DNA of 64,000 nucleotides from Melampsora larici-populina 98AG31 (lineage: Eukaryota > Basidiomycota > Pucciniomycetes > Pucciniales > Melampsoraceae): NCBI RefSeq assembly GCF_000204055.1, contig NW_006768797.1:691380-755379 (forward strand), read 5' to 3'. Both the position numbers and the translations under genes were made by a program. The notes below the pieces were generated by a model. That model saw only the letters and a list, made by a program, of their open reading frames with translations, was not told where the DNA came from and ran no database searches. This document shows, one piece after another, positions 34,932 through 46,834 of the stretch. Each line of letters opens with the position of its first letter. The first letter of the stretch is position 1.

Positions 34932-35014
34932 TTCCCCGTACGGGAATCGAACCCGTCTCTACCGCGCGCTTCACAAGTGAAAGGCGGCCATACTAGCCGA
35001 TATACTAACGAGGA
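34932..35014 (-). tRNA. tRNA-Glu (UUC), with an 11-nt intron
   Basis: On the minus strand the cloverleaf closes. Acceptor TCCTCGT pairs with ACGGGGA, the T arm is ACGGG-TTCGATT-CCCGT, and the anticodon stem GCCGC pairs with GCGGT when 11 nt after position 37 are treated as an intron. The loop then reads CTTTCAC, giving anticodon TTC. A TTTT pol III stop follows a few bases downstream (ATACTTTTGC). The body resembles the Glu/Asp tRNA group. The isotype depends on the intron placement. Confidence 0.82.
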
Positions 35015-35101
35015 CATGTCGAAAATCGTTTTGTGCTTATATAACCGGAGACGGTGATGACGTTAAGTGCTCATCCGGATAAGGAAGACTCATTTGTTTG
35101 C

Positions 35102-37180
35102 TCATATTTTCAATTTGTATTCACGAGCAAGCCACGCGACCATGATAACAACAGCCAGGTAAGCTTCCAAGAGAAGTAGCGAGATTCGAGCATCCGTCAC
35201 AAAGACCGTCTCTATCGAAACATTCACCAGTCCTGTCAAAAGATTGGCCTACGACAATGGATTGACATTCGTTCAGTCCACAAGATAAACCAAACAGTTC
35301 ACAGCTTGACTCACACCTAAGAATACTGCTAGACTATTTCTATTTACCGCCTCGTACGTTTTGGGTAGCGAACCTCCGAGGAGTTCGTACCCAAGCAACA
35401 AGAAAACATTCATGGCAGCTACCCATGCACAATACGCACCGTTGGCCTATTCAATATTCCTCACACATGGTCAGCTCAGACCCAATGATTAAGTAACACG
35501 ATCATGAATGGAAGAAGAGGTACTGACCGTCCTTCGACAAGGTCGTCCAAGTAAGAAAACAAGCGTCCACCAAACGATACCCCAGCTGGCCAAGACTGTG
35601 GCCCGTTTGCCTGCCCGAGTCTCAGTTCGACCTTTCTTGAGGTAATCAGGATGGGGTGGGAGGACATAGCAGCCGCTGTCAAGACCAAGAAGGTATATGA
35701 CCCCATACCCTGCGGTACCGATTGAAATCGATCAGACTAATTGCCCCTAGAGAAAGCCGGAGGTTAAGATGACGGACCGGCAAGACTGGAAATTCCTTCG
35801 CGGTTAGCTGAGATCAATCCATGACGGGGCGCGTCTGAGAGCACGTAGTTTTCCACACCAGCATAACTTAACATCAATTGATGAACTATGGCCGAAGTTT
35901 TGAAAACAATGCAGTGAGCTATTGAAAGATTCAAACATCATCGAGCAGTTGACTCACATATACCCAAGAGTAAGCCAAGAGATGCGAAACCAAGACGGCT
36001 GATTGCCATGAGTCTATGAGCGGCCACACCTACCATTGGGAGTATAGCAAGTGTGAAAAAGAAATTCCAATGAACACCATATTCGGTTACATGTTCCTAA
36101 GGATATCAGAAGCGTACAAAACGTGAGATTCCGCGGAATTTGTTGCAGATGATATTTAGAAAGTCTTACTGGGTAGTCCACTCCTTTCACTAATATTGTC
36201 CTGATTAATCCGAGCAAGACGAGCGGCACCGTTTTACGGACACCGTTCCAAACTTCTACCCAAAATGACTGCTGAGTAGGGGTGCCTTTAAGCACTGGAA
36301 GCGCACCGACGATTCCAAGTGAAAAAACAAAGGAACCGACACCGAGATCCATCTGGAAAAATGGAATGGACAACCAGCATCAGACGGTCATAATTGGTGT
36401 TTTCTTGATCAATCAATGATTATTAAACATGAAAAGAAAAGGACGAACGGACAAGAGAAACCCCAGTGTGTTCAGTCTTACCAAATTTTCTAGGAAAGAC
36501 TGGAAAATCGACGGCTAGGATTGACAGGACGGTAAGCAACATCATTTGGGCTCGGTATAGGGTCACAAATTCTTGGTGAAATTTTATCTCTGGTTTTTTC
36601 GAAGACATGAGATTTACAGTGTCATCTGTCTTTGAAGATTCAGATGGCTTGAGAGGATGGCGATGATGCAGAAGAGTTTCTGAGAGATGTTGTGACTGAT
36701 TGAAATTAAGATCCTTGTGAGTATAGTCTGAAGCACTTGGGGTGGATGGTGGAGTTGATGACTTGGCCTTTCGAGCATCGTAGGCAGCAGAAGAGGCCTT
36801 GGGACGGGACTGAGGTAGACCGACTGGTGAACGGATGGGGGCGAACGAGACCGACCAAGAGAGAAGGGCGAGGGCGACATTGAAGGTCCACAGATAGTCA
36901 GAAAAGATGGTGATAGCCAGTAAGAGGGGCGTGGTAAGCATAAAGAACTCGGTAAGCAGGATAGTCAATTGAGGAGTTTGTCGAGATGTGAGACGGCCGT
37001 TGACCAAAGACCAAATGAAGTAAGTAAACTGAAGTGAAGAACCAAGTTAGAATCGAATTGAGTTTGAATTGAGAATTAGAATCAACTCACCAAAGCGGTA
37101 ATGGCTATTGCTAAAACATCGAGCATAGAACAACCTTGACCACCCGATACGAAATTTTCTTTAGTCGATTTATATTCCAT
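35102..37180 (-). CDS. GWT1: Gwt1, GPI-anchor inositol acyltransferase
   Basis: Gwt1/PIG-W acylates the inositol of the GPI precursor in the ER membrane; it is the target of manogepix-type antifungals. Minus-strand exons 37180-37091, 37028-36453, 36352-36170, 36096-35958, 35885-35778, 35709-35528, 35446-35315 and 35248-35102 close in frame to 518 aa. Signature blocks are [54 protein letters not shown] and [15 protein letters not shown], with many membrane segments. Residues about 100-150 form a hydrophilic loop rich in Ser and Lys. Two donors are GTCCGT, a rare form. The gene is divergent from the E2 gene at 37690. Confidence 0.93.
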
Positions 37181-37689
37181 GTTCCGAGTCAAAAATGATG
37201 AGAACTTCTGAACTCAAACACTGGACTTGAAAGCTGACAGGTTGATCAGTGAAAACCAGATCGATTTCCAAAGATCACGTGACTCGCATATATGTAGCTT
37301 ACATATGACTGGTAGTGTACGGTATGGAGAAAAAGAGAGCCAAGACATAGGCATTGGCTTGAAGAAGTCCCTTTGATGTTCTCATAGCAAGCAACAGCAA
37401 CAGCCACCCTTGAACTTCGTTAGACTTTGTATGTGTCTGTGAGATCAGTTTGATGAAAGAAGAAGAATGGCACCAAAGTGATGTGATATATCAGTTCAAG
37501 GTGTTGTACAGATACCCTTTTTGAAAAAAGATCAAGTTTCATGAAATTACATAAATACATAGGGTTCTTCACACTTTGAAGTTTGCTTCATCCCAGATTC
37601 ATCTCTCTTACATACTTTACCTTTTTGAATTCATCTTCATCAACTTCAATCATATCTAATAACCTTGAGATCCCAAGTGACTGTGCACC
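37181..37689. promoter_or_regulatory. Shared divergent promoter of GWT1 and the UBA-E2 gene
   Basis: Only 509 bp separate the two start codons, which point away from each other, so both promoters must lie here. CT-rich stretches (CATCCCAGATTCATCTCTC) precede the + strand gene. No specific factor site is claimed. Confidence 0.55.
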
Positions 37690-40600
37690 ATGGATCCCAA
37701 TTTGATTACTCAATTGATGGAAATGGGTGCTAGTCGAAGCGCTGCAATCTCTGCCTTGAGAGCTTCTAAGGGCGATGTCAACGAGGCTGCCATCGTCGTC
37801 TTCGATCCCTTACATGCCGAGGCTACCTTTTCTGACGCAGACTCTCAATTAATTATCGATGGACCTACTGGATCTACATCAAAGCTACCTAAAGTTAACG
37901 ATGAAGACGCGCAGGACGATGAAATGACTTCTATTGAAGCAGAATCAGATGATGGCGGGATACATGAAGAAATCGATTTCTTCGAGGACGATGTGGAGGA
38001 AGTTGGAGCCGATCCATTTGCTCAAATATCTTTTCAAAAGGATCGTAAAGAAATCATGTTGGAGATTGAAGAAACTCCCGAGAAGGTTGAACTCAACATT
38101 AATCAAGTCAGGGAACCTGCGATCATCATGCCTCAAAGTCAATGGATGAAAGGTTGTGCTGAAGGGAATGAGCAATCGGTTCGTGAAATAATTGACTTTT
38201 CCGTTTCATTACTCTTTCACTAATCTACTTCTTTGATCGCCTCTACTATCGTTTTAGTTTTTGTTTCAAATCTATAGTCGCTTGACCGATACCGAATGTT
38301 CTTGTGTGGCTGACAAATGTAATGGGATCATACAACGTCAAAGGACAGACTTCTTTGCTATCCCTGTATGTGTTCATAATTATATCATCCGACGAAGCAA
38401 TCCATCTTGATGGTCATGATTCTAGAACACCTTTGCCCTCTATATCCAACATTTAGAGCAAGTGGTCCAAGCCAAGTGTCCGGACTGTGGCCGTGTGATT
38501 TGTCTAGCCTGCTCGGATGAAGTCACAGCCCCGTCTTCTTCAAAGGAACCTTCACTCGCAGGGGACACGTCCGCCGCTTTGCTTCATTGTCCGGATCTTC
38601 AAGCTGTCATCCTGGGAGTTGGTCTATCCCTCGTTGAAAAGATGTATTATGTCACGCCTCAACCAGAGTCATTGCCATCTCCTGAGATGAGACCATCAAA
38701 AAAGACCAAGTTGGACACTCCACCAATCAATGAAAATGATTCGAGCGAAAACGAGTCCTTGGAAATTACACATCATGGTCATGCTCGTGGCGTTAGATCT
38801 GGTCCCAAAGGGGTGGGCTATGGAGGAGCCTCTTATGGGTCTGATGATGTGCGTTCTTACCTCTGATTTGATGAGGTCACTTCGAGGCTGAGCTTAATAA
38901 CGCTAATCATCCTGTACCTTAGCAATCTGGTCAACAAGCAGCCTCTCTCATGCAAAAGATGCAGGATCAGTCACTTGCCTCTCTACTCGCGTCCATCCGA
39001 GTTTTCATGCCAAATCGATCAAGGAAGGGACCATTCCGATCATCTGATCACATGCCATCCATCGCTACCGCCATTCATATCCGACGAAGATTCAACCCCA
39101 TTGCCAGTGATCTTTTGAAGAACGACTCGCTCAGTGACATGAGTGATCGTAGAGTCCTCTATGAGGAGTTCTTGGAGTGGCTGTTGATTGTGTCAGCGCA
39201 TGAGAATCTAGGATCAATCATGGGACAGGTATGTCAAAAAGATGAAAGGATGCACCTGGACAATAATACCGTTTCTGATCTAGTGATCATAATGCCACTG
39301 CACAATTGCTAGCCAATCATGCGCGAGACTTCATCAAGATACCTTCCGGCGACAGCTAATTCCACAGGACAAGGTACCCGCGAGAAAGAGATTACTTATG
39401 AAGGTTCCGCAGGGCCGCGTGAATTACTTGAAAACTTGTCTCGCCAAGTCAAAGCGGCCCGACATGCCATGAGACATCCGGAATCGGAATCTCAACTTAA
39501 GAAGGCTCCATCACTATATCATCTTAGCAGAGACAAAGAAGATAAGGAGGTGGAGAAGTTGGAATCCTTTTGGTATGTTACATTCACTGCGTAGGTGTCG
39601 GAACGTCAGCCTTGCTTTAACTGATCATGAGCGGACCACTTCTCTTCCCCTCCCCGCAGCGAGCGGTTTGAAAAAGCTGTAGCTTCGATCGATTTATCGC
39701 TTGAGTCAAACAATAATCATCATGTCATCGAAGCCATCAAAAGTCTGAATCGCATGCATGTGCCGGTCTCCAATGATTTATCGTCGGTTTCACTAGAAAT
39801 TCTACAAACACGATATGTGAAATGGGCTGAGAGTGTCAAATACGAAGTTGAGTTCGATCATCAAAGTGACCTGGCATGACTTTCATTGACGCATTCAATG
39901 TGACCCATTTTCTTGATAGTATTACGACTTTGAAGTTCCGAGTCCTCCAGAGGAAGCTCCTGTAGATGGAGTAACAAGACCTACAGAATCCGTTCCTTCT
40001 CTTAGCTCGAATGCGCCAAAGTATTTGCATGCATATGCAAGAGAAATTCAAAATACATTCTCATACCCAGCCCGGAACACTGCCATCGCTAGAGAGGTTC
40101 GTCTATTGATGTGATATCATGTGATCAAGAGGACTGATCTGTCACTATCTTTTTAGCATTCTACTCTTATAGGTGCGCTTCCAATCTCTTGGGATTCGAG
40201 TGTCTTCCTTCGAGTTGACGAAAGCAGGTGGGTTTCCGATTTCTATGATATGGTACATCTATACTCATGCCACATATCCTCTTGTGATCAGACCGGATGT
40301 CATCAAGGTATTGATCACAGGACCAGAAGGCACGCCGTACTCGAACGGATGTTTCATCTTTGACATCTTCTTGAACAGCAATTATAACCAAAGCCCTCCA
40401 AATGTGAAGACTATGACCACCAAAGGAGGTAGATATCGATTAAATCCTAATCTTTATGGAGATGGGAAGGTTTGCTTATCGCTATTGGGCACTTGGCAAG
40501 GACCTGGATGGATTGGCGGTAAAAGTACTTTGTTACAGGTGACTAACGATCTTTGATCGACTACTTTTGTTCTTCTCGTATGTGTCCTACACAATTTATC

Positions 40601-41112
40601 AGACGCTCATATGATTGACTGTCTGGCTCCCTGAAAGGTCATCATCTCCATCCAATCCATGATCTTATGCCAAGAGGTAAGAAATTGATACCTATGAAAT
40701 TCGATTGCATTATCACTATCTGACCTTCTTTCCCTTGTAGCCGTACTTGAACGAACCAGGCTGGAGTAAAATGTCTGGTACCCCTGAATCAAAGGCGTAC
40801 AATCTGAATGTACGAAGAATGGTAGTAGATGATGCAATGATTGGATCGATCAAGAATCCCAATCCAGCCTTTGCAGATGTGATCAAGACGCATTTCAGAT
40901 TGAAATCTCAAGTGATTAAGGATCAACTAGATCAATGGTTACAAGAAGATGACGGTCAAGCTTTAAGGCCTGATAATCCAGGAGGCGCGGTAGGTCAAGC
41001 TAAAGTTGGGAACGGTCAAGACTCTATGTTAGCAAGAAATGTAGAGGAACTGAAACGACTACTGGACGAATTAGCGATTGAACCCGAGATTGAGAATCAA
41101 GAAAGTGGTTAG
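37690..41112 (+). CDS. UBA-domain ubiquitin-conjugating enzyme, BIRC6-like E2
   Basis: Exons 37690-38178, 38258-38365, 38426-38848, 38923-39228, 39313-39572, 39660-39846, 39920-40096, 40157-40227, 40292-40538, 40638-40676 and 40741-41112 close in frame to 892 aa. Residues 1-40 form a UBA domain (ITQLMEMGASRSAAISALRA) that should bind ubiquitin. A Cys-rich patch lies in the middle (CSCVADKCNGII, CPDCGRVICLAC). The C-terminal UBC domain has KVLITGPEGTPYSNGCF, NPNLYGDGKVCLSLL with the catalytic Cys at about residue 735, and EPYLNEPGW. The UBC sequence is closest to the giant E2/E3 BIRC6 (BRUCE) type, in a much shorter protein without a BIR domain. Substrates are unknown. Confidence 0.9.
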
Positions 41113-42079
41113 GAGGAGTCTTCTCTTCTGAAAGACAAAGGTCAACTGGCCATTGTCTAGGATGATATAGTATGATTTATAAAAAAAATATTCAATGTAT
41201 GACCTGAAGAAAAGCATAGAATGATATAAGTGCTATCATGTATAAGTCTGTGGTATCTTCATAATCGTTAGGCTGACACTCACCACATTTGACGTTCACA
41301 GATTTGACTTTTAGATGTAAAATGCTGTTTTGTGAACTTGAATTCACTTTTACTTACTGATTTGATGGCTGGAAAAAAACATATAGTTCAACTACTTGAT
41401 ATATACAAAATGCTTGTAAATATAGACTTTCTTCTCTAGTAATAGTATGATGATATGTGATTGGTATATATAGATTATCTTGTGAAAAACTTGAGGTGAT
41501 CCCAAATTCCCAATCACAGTCTTGTAAATTGATTGTAGGATATGTCTGTTGTGCACACTGCCAACATAGCCTTGGGTTGAGAGACCCAAGGTGTCATTGG
41601 AGGCAAATCCTTGGACAAACTGTACCCAAGGTTTTTATCTGAGGTATTCTTCTGCACTAAAAATCAATTTGAATCAAAACCTTGAGAAGCAAGAGGTTTG
41701 GAATCTGAGAATACCCTGAATTTTTCAATCCGAGGTAAATATCTTGTTGAAGGCAGCACTTGGCAAACCTCAATGGTGACATGATTTAAAAAAATGAGGT
41801 CTCTATGGACATTGGACCGGGTCAAGCAGGATGGTGAGCAGGGTATGGTGTTTGGCCTCCTCTGATACCAAGTACTTGACCAGCTTGTCTTCAGTGCAAC
41901 ACACAACTGCAAGCACCATGATCAGTCTGGTGAGTCTTCAAAACCTTTTGAAGGGCCCAGAGTACAGGAAGGACAAGTTGCTTGGTGCTTCCATTTTATT
42001 GGAATATCTGTGTTGAGGTTTCAAGCATCTTGAGAATAGCCATCATATGCTCTCACAACAGCTGGATGCAGAGTTGATT
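41113..42079. other. Intergenic DNA
   Basis: AT-rich sequence with low CpG. I see no gene or complete element. Confidence 0.4.
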
Positions 42080-42081
42080 TA

Positions 42082-42232
42082 TGGGATACAAACTAGAAAC
42101 CCAGAACTTGTCCAAGTTTCCCAACTCATATGTTTTGGCTGTAGTTAGGAAACTGGAAAACCAGGCAAACCAAAAACTACAGCCAAAAAGTCTGAGTTGG
42201 GAAACTCATCCAGGTTTCTGATTTGTATCCCA
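42082..42232. mobile_element. 151-bp hairpin MITE, TA-flanked
   Basis: Arms of about 70 bp begin TGGGATACAAA and include TTTCCCAACTCA and TTTTGGCTGTAGTT in both copies. TA lies at 42080-42081 and 42233-42234; because the flanks read TTA and TAA, a 3-bp class is not excluded. It is non-coding. Confidence 0.7.
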
Positions 42233-42234
42233 TA

Positions 42235-43190
42235 ATTGTACACAAGCTAAAGAAGGGATACATGGTGCCAAAACAACACAAGAAGACAAGGGTATAGAAG
42301 AAAACAAGGTGACCTGGGATGTTGAAGCAGCTGGGGTAACAAGACGGGTGTAGGGAGATCCTGGAAGGGATTTGGGTGGATGTTGAGGCATGATCTGACC
42401 AAGATATTTGACAGGCCTAATGATTTGATTCAAAGACATAAGGAAGGAAGAAATGATGCAATGGAAATAAGGAAGCAGGGTATGATACAATCAGAACTCA
42501 CAACTTGGGAAAGAGTCAAGGGAAAGAGTTGAGGGAGAAATGGAAGAGCTTGTCAAAGTTATAAGAAACAGGTTTCTCACCTGATGTCAAACTCTCATAA
42601 GCTCCTCCATCTCAGAATTAACCCATTTCAACACCTGTAGCAATAACTCAATGTAGACACCTGAAGATTGTTGAGCCATGATTTGCTTGATAGATTGAAT
42701 GGAGGCTAAAGAAGCCACACTTCTAGGGCAAGTTTTGTACAATGGCCATATTGATAGGTGGATTGGGTGTGAGAAAAAAAAAAAGTTGAGGGAGCGGTGG
42801 ACAAGCTTGATTGATAAGGAATCTGGTTGGTGGTGGTAACCTAAGTGGTATATTTTTATGATCTCACAGATTGTGGTGGATTTCTTGTTTGGCTGAGTAT
42901 ACGGTGAGTGTACTCATCAAAACAAGGTGTGTAGTGAAAAAGGGTAGGTGAGTATTTGGCGCAGAGAGAGGGCACACTTGAGTACTGTGTAATCATTTTA
43001 AACTTGCAAGTGAGTTCTCCAATGTGGAGTACAACTCACACAGTCCATATTGGGAGTACATGTACTTGGGACCAAAACCCGTGCTAAGTTAGTATGAGTT
43101 GAGTATGCCCATATTCACTGCTGCATCTCTAGATACACCACTCCAGTTGAAATTCATTGGTGTTCAACCAACCTAACTAACACTGTGTCT
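42235..43190. other. Intergenic DNA between two MITEs
   Basis: CpG-poor, with TTGAGTACTG at about 42979-42988, a partial match to the CAGTACTCAA end of the MITE at 2721, but no second end that I could find. No gene is supported. Confidence 0.35.
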
Positions 43191-43492
43191 GTATCCTTGT
43201 AGCACATTCCTTGAAGTTGTAGCATCTCGACGTGCACACACCAAAGACTTTTGATACATACTTGAAAGATCCTTTAAAGAGGTCTCCACAATAGGTATGC
43301 CTTCCCTTTGTCAACTGGGGTGTTGACACACAGTTGACCACAACTGCTGACAAAGAATCCCACAAATCCTTGAGTCAAATGATCATTCACAAAGGGAACT
43401 CAACACCAACTCAGTCTAAAGCCTGCCAAAAGATTTTCTGTTTTTTTTTTCAAAACTCTCCGTGTGTGCATGTTGATGTGCTACAAGGATAC
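43191..43492. mobile_element. Probable 302-bp MITE (GTATCCTTGTAGCACAT ends)
   Basis: The left end GTATCCTTGTAGCACAT is matched in inverse at the right end (ATGTGCTACAAGGATAC), with further pairing of GTGCACACAC inside. I could not see a clear target duplication, so the superfamily is open. Confidence 0.6.
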
Positions 43493-43499
43493 CAACATG

Positions 43500-43549
43500 G
43501 TGTAAGTCCCTCTTGGCAAGTAAGCCTGCAAGAGTGGGACTTATTACAC
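43500..43549. repeat. Small inverted repeat
   Basis: GTGTAAGTCCCTCTTG pairs with CAAGAGTGGGACTTATTACAC around a short loop, directly after the MITE. It could be a separate tiny fold-back remnant. Confidence 0.5.
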
Positions 43550-44732
43550 AAAATTTGGCACAGGAGCTGGAAAATTTTGGTTGAAGCTTCTTTCCAACCA
43601 TCATATCTCAATATGTTACAAACAAATATCCTGTTGCACTAAGAAAAGTTTTGCTTGTCTACTTCTTCTACACACTTCAAATTCTTGCAATTCAATTAGG
43701 AAGTTAAGCAAAAGCCTTGAAAAAAAGATAGTTCTGTAACATTCCAGACTGCATGCTGTGAGCCACTGACAGATTGGTCAAACATCTGTGAGTTTCTCAA
43801 AAGTTTGAAGCATATTGCATCTGCAGCAATAGACAAAAACCAAAAATGAATTATATGAGCATGTGTAGAAGAAGCAGATGATCAAGACTTTTCTTTGTAC
43901 AAGTGCTTGCAGACTAGATACAACACATCAGTTGGGACTGGCAGAGTAAACATGTTGTATTTTTTCTGTGCACTTGTACCAGAGGATATTTACTTGTAAG
44001 GTAAGGAGATATAGCGGGTGGAGAATGTCTTCAGCCAAGATTTTCTGGCTCCTGCACCAAATTTCTTGGATAAGGTATAAGTTGCTCTCTTGTAGACTTG
44101 ATAGCTAAGAGGGACTTAGTCAGGCTAGTGTTCAACAGTACTTGGCTGAATCAGCTTGGGAATTGGGAATGAAACAGATGCCCAAAGGGACAACAGTGTC
44201 TGGATAGTTCCATTTAAATCAGAATGAGCCAGGAAGCCAAAGGACCCAGTACCAGAGTAGAAGGTCTGGGTCTAATGGGAGTATCTCAAAACTTTTGGAG
44301 TGATCAGGAAGGAATTTGAAATTTCTTCCCAAAGGAAAAACTCATCATCCCATCTTCACAACACATCAGAACAAAAATTCAAGGTACATAATAGATTTAG
44401 AGCTAAATCATTCTTTTTCCTCCCACCCGCCCCTTCACCCTGCCCCACAGAGAGCCTACCTGGTTAGCTGACCCAGGGCCCATGGCCCCCCAACAACTAC
44501 ATAAATTAGGACTAGTACTGATCAAACATAGTAAAAATAACTAAGTAGAATCTCTTCAGGAAAAGTATAAAATGACATTGCAGGAAAGACATAAAACATA
44601 GGAGAAAAGGAAAACATAGATAATGTAAGAGAGTAATACGCTGGAGATAACAAGAAGGAAAAGTGAGACTTGAAAAGACTGAACGTGTAGATGATTTAAA
44701 TGGAGTACATCAAGTGTGTAGGCAAAAGGCTA
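43550..44732. other. Intergenic DNA ahead of tRNA-Val
   Basis: No gene is seen. A C-rich run (CCACCCGCCCCTTCACCC) lies near 44425-44445. Confidence 0.35.
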
Positions 44733-44811
44733 TGATCCCAGAGGGGATCGAACCCTCGACATACTGCGCTCCAGATGTAAAGCAGGCATTCTACCACTGA
44801 ATTATGGAACC
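44733..44811 (-). tRNA. tRNA-Val (UAC), with a 7-nt intron
   Basis: On the minus strand, acceptor GGTTCCA pairs with TGGGATC followed by A. The D arm is ATTC-AGTGGTA-GAAT and the T arm GAGGG-TTCGATC-CCCTC. With CTGGAGC removed as an intron, the anticodon stem CCTGC/GCAGT closes (one mismatch) and the loop is TTTACAT, anticodon TAC. TTTT follows within about ten bases. The isotype rests on the intron placement. Confidence 0.8.
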
Positions 44812-46834
44812 GATGAGTATTTTCGTATCCTACGATACTTCAGCATGGATGAGAACATCGTTTTTTTTAGGTGTAGGTAACTTGCTTATTTACTGATTGG
44901 AATATCGGGAAATAGGGACTTCGAGTTTTGGATGTTTAGTAATTGTCGGGTCCGGGTTTGAATTGTTATTTTACCTTTGGAAAAATGACATCATTCCTGT
45001 TTACCATCGAAATTCCATCCATTACTCGTTGACCACTTTTTATCAAGTTTCCTTTTTCCTCATTATATCGTCAAACTACAATCTTCAACAGCAAGTATTT
45101 TTTGAAAAAAGACCCACCCTTCCCACCCTGGGAGATTATCTGGGTAAAATTAATTTCGTATTAGTTCTAAAAAGTAATGTTATCTAAGAAAACAATATAA
45201 AAAACTTTTTCATTTTTTACAATTTTTTATTTCTAAGGTTTGTAGTGTTATACAGATAAATATATGTTTGACACTTAATTCTAGAATGTACATCATAAAA
45301 TAGTTATTTTAACTGTTTTTTATTGTGATTTTTTATCTTTCTCTAGCTTATGAGTAGTTTTTGTTTTGTTTTTTATATTGTATTATTATTGTGGACCGCT
45401 AGCCACCCCGTAGGGTGTTGTTTGGTTTTAGGACATGATAATTTATACAAAGTTTATGCCTAGCGTCTTTTAGCGTGTCAGTTTCATCTATCCGTAAGTC
45501 TTGACGATATTTCCTGTAGTGAAGGAGTCTTGTGGGACACTGCACCATTTTTCTGGGCTTCTTTAGGGCTATGGTACTGGGTAGGTACAACGATAGCTGT
45601 CATACATTCTTCAACACGGGAAAGAAGACAAGTTTGAGATTTGGAGGTGAGATTTCAGATGAGCCGGTCAAAAGGAAAATTATCCACAACAGAGCAAGTT
45701 TCAGAGGAGATATATTTATACTGTGGTAAAGAGATCAAGTTTGAAAGTTTTATCAGCCTATGGATTATGATCACTCGGCTTAACGCGCATTTCACTTTGA
45801 CAACCATTTTGTGGTTTTCACAACAGAAATTAAGCATTTATAGGATGAGTGTCTTGGCTGTTGAATAATTGACCAAAATACCAATGAGTATCAACATCTA
45901 TGGTGGTGAGCAAGATAACATGATTAAATTACCATGGAATAATCAATTATTGCACCAATGATCAAAACATGGTAAGCAGATCACTCAATTATAAAATTGA
46001 TGGCAGTGAAATGAAAATATTGATTTGTAAAGGTCTGGTCCGAGGTGTATGGAATCAAGCAGAGGAATTAGAGTGGAACTGGAAAGAGAAGGTTGGATAA
46101 GTCAGAATCATTGTCTTTCGAGAAGGGAAAGGGAATCTGTCTTATGGGGCGTCAGGTGTAGGTCTTTGCACAATTCTCACTGATGGGACGTCTCCTGATG
46201 ATACATCCAAGCCTATTTATGATGGTTACTGCCTGGCTCAATGCCAGAGAATCCAATCTGTGAACTTATACAAAGTGAAGGCCTTTTGCATATGCCCCAT
46301 TGGCATAAGTTTTAGTCCACACCTCGACCTCCTTGATCTGGCCATGGCTGGCCATCCTACGACGACATCATCCCGGTCCAATTATATTAATATTGATGTC
46401 AACTCTTGAATAGCAAGATGAGAAAGCACAACTTGTTTCGTGGTCATATTGTGGTACTGAGACTAAACCCTAGCCCTGAATCGTTGAGTAGAAGAAAAGA
46501 TTGTGATGGTAGAGACAAGCGTGAATAAAATATGAGAAAGGTTAGAAGAAAAGTCAGATAGACAGTGAGATTGTCAAAAAATCATCAACAAGACAACTGT
46601 TCGAATAAAGGTGCCAGAGTATTTTTAAGCAGCTTTCCAAAGGCATCGTTCACCAATGGAAATTTAGAGTATCTAGAGTGTTTAGGGTCGCGTGTCTAGA
46701 GGAATGACATATGTCAACTTTGATTCATGCCTCAAGCTTCAAAATAGATACGTTTCAGTTTGGATGACTCAACTTGTTGAAGGAGGTAGCATAGCATATT
46801 GTTTTCCTCTACGTTTCGAAGGTCGGTCAAGCTC
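44812..46834. other. Long spacer downstream of the peroxidase gene
   Basis: AT-rich up to about 45400, then mixed. The block GACCGCTAGCCACCCCGTAGGG (45396-45417) resembles the extreme left of the window in inverse. Short open frames do not look coding. Bases about 46100-46700 have higher GC but show no domain in any frame. Confidence 0.4.

Noticed and set aside
40173..40260. Read-through frame giving GFPISMIWYIYTH in the E2 gene
   Set aside because: The alternative acceptor at 40156 and the intron 40228-40291 give the expected UBC sequence, so this stretch is intron.
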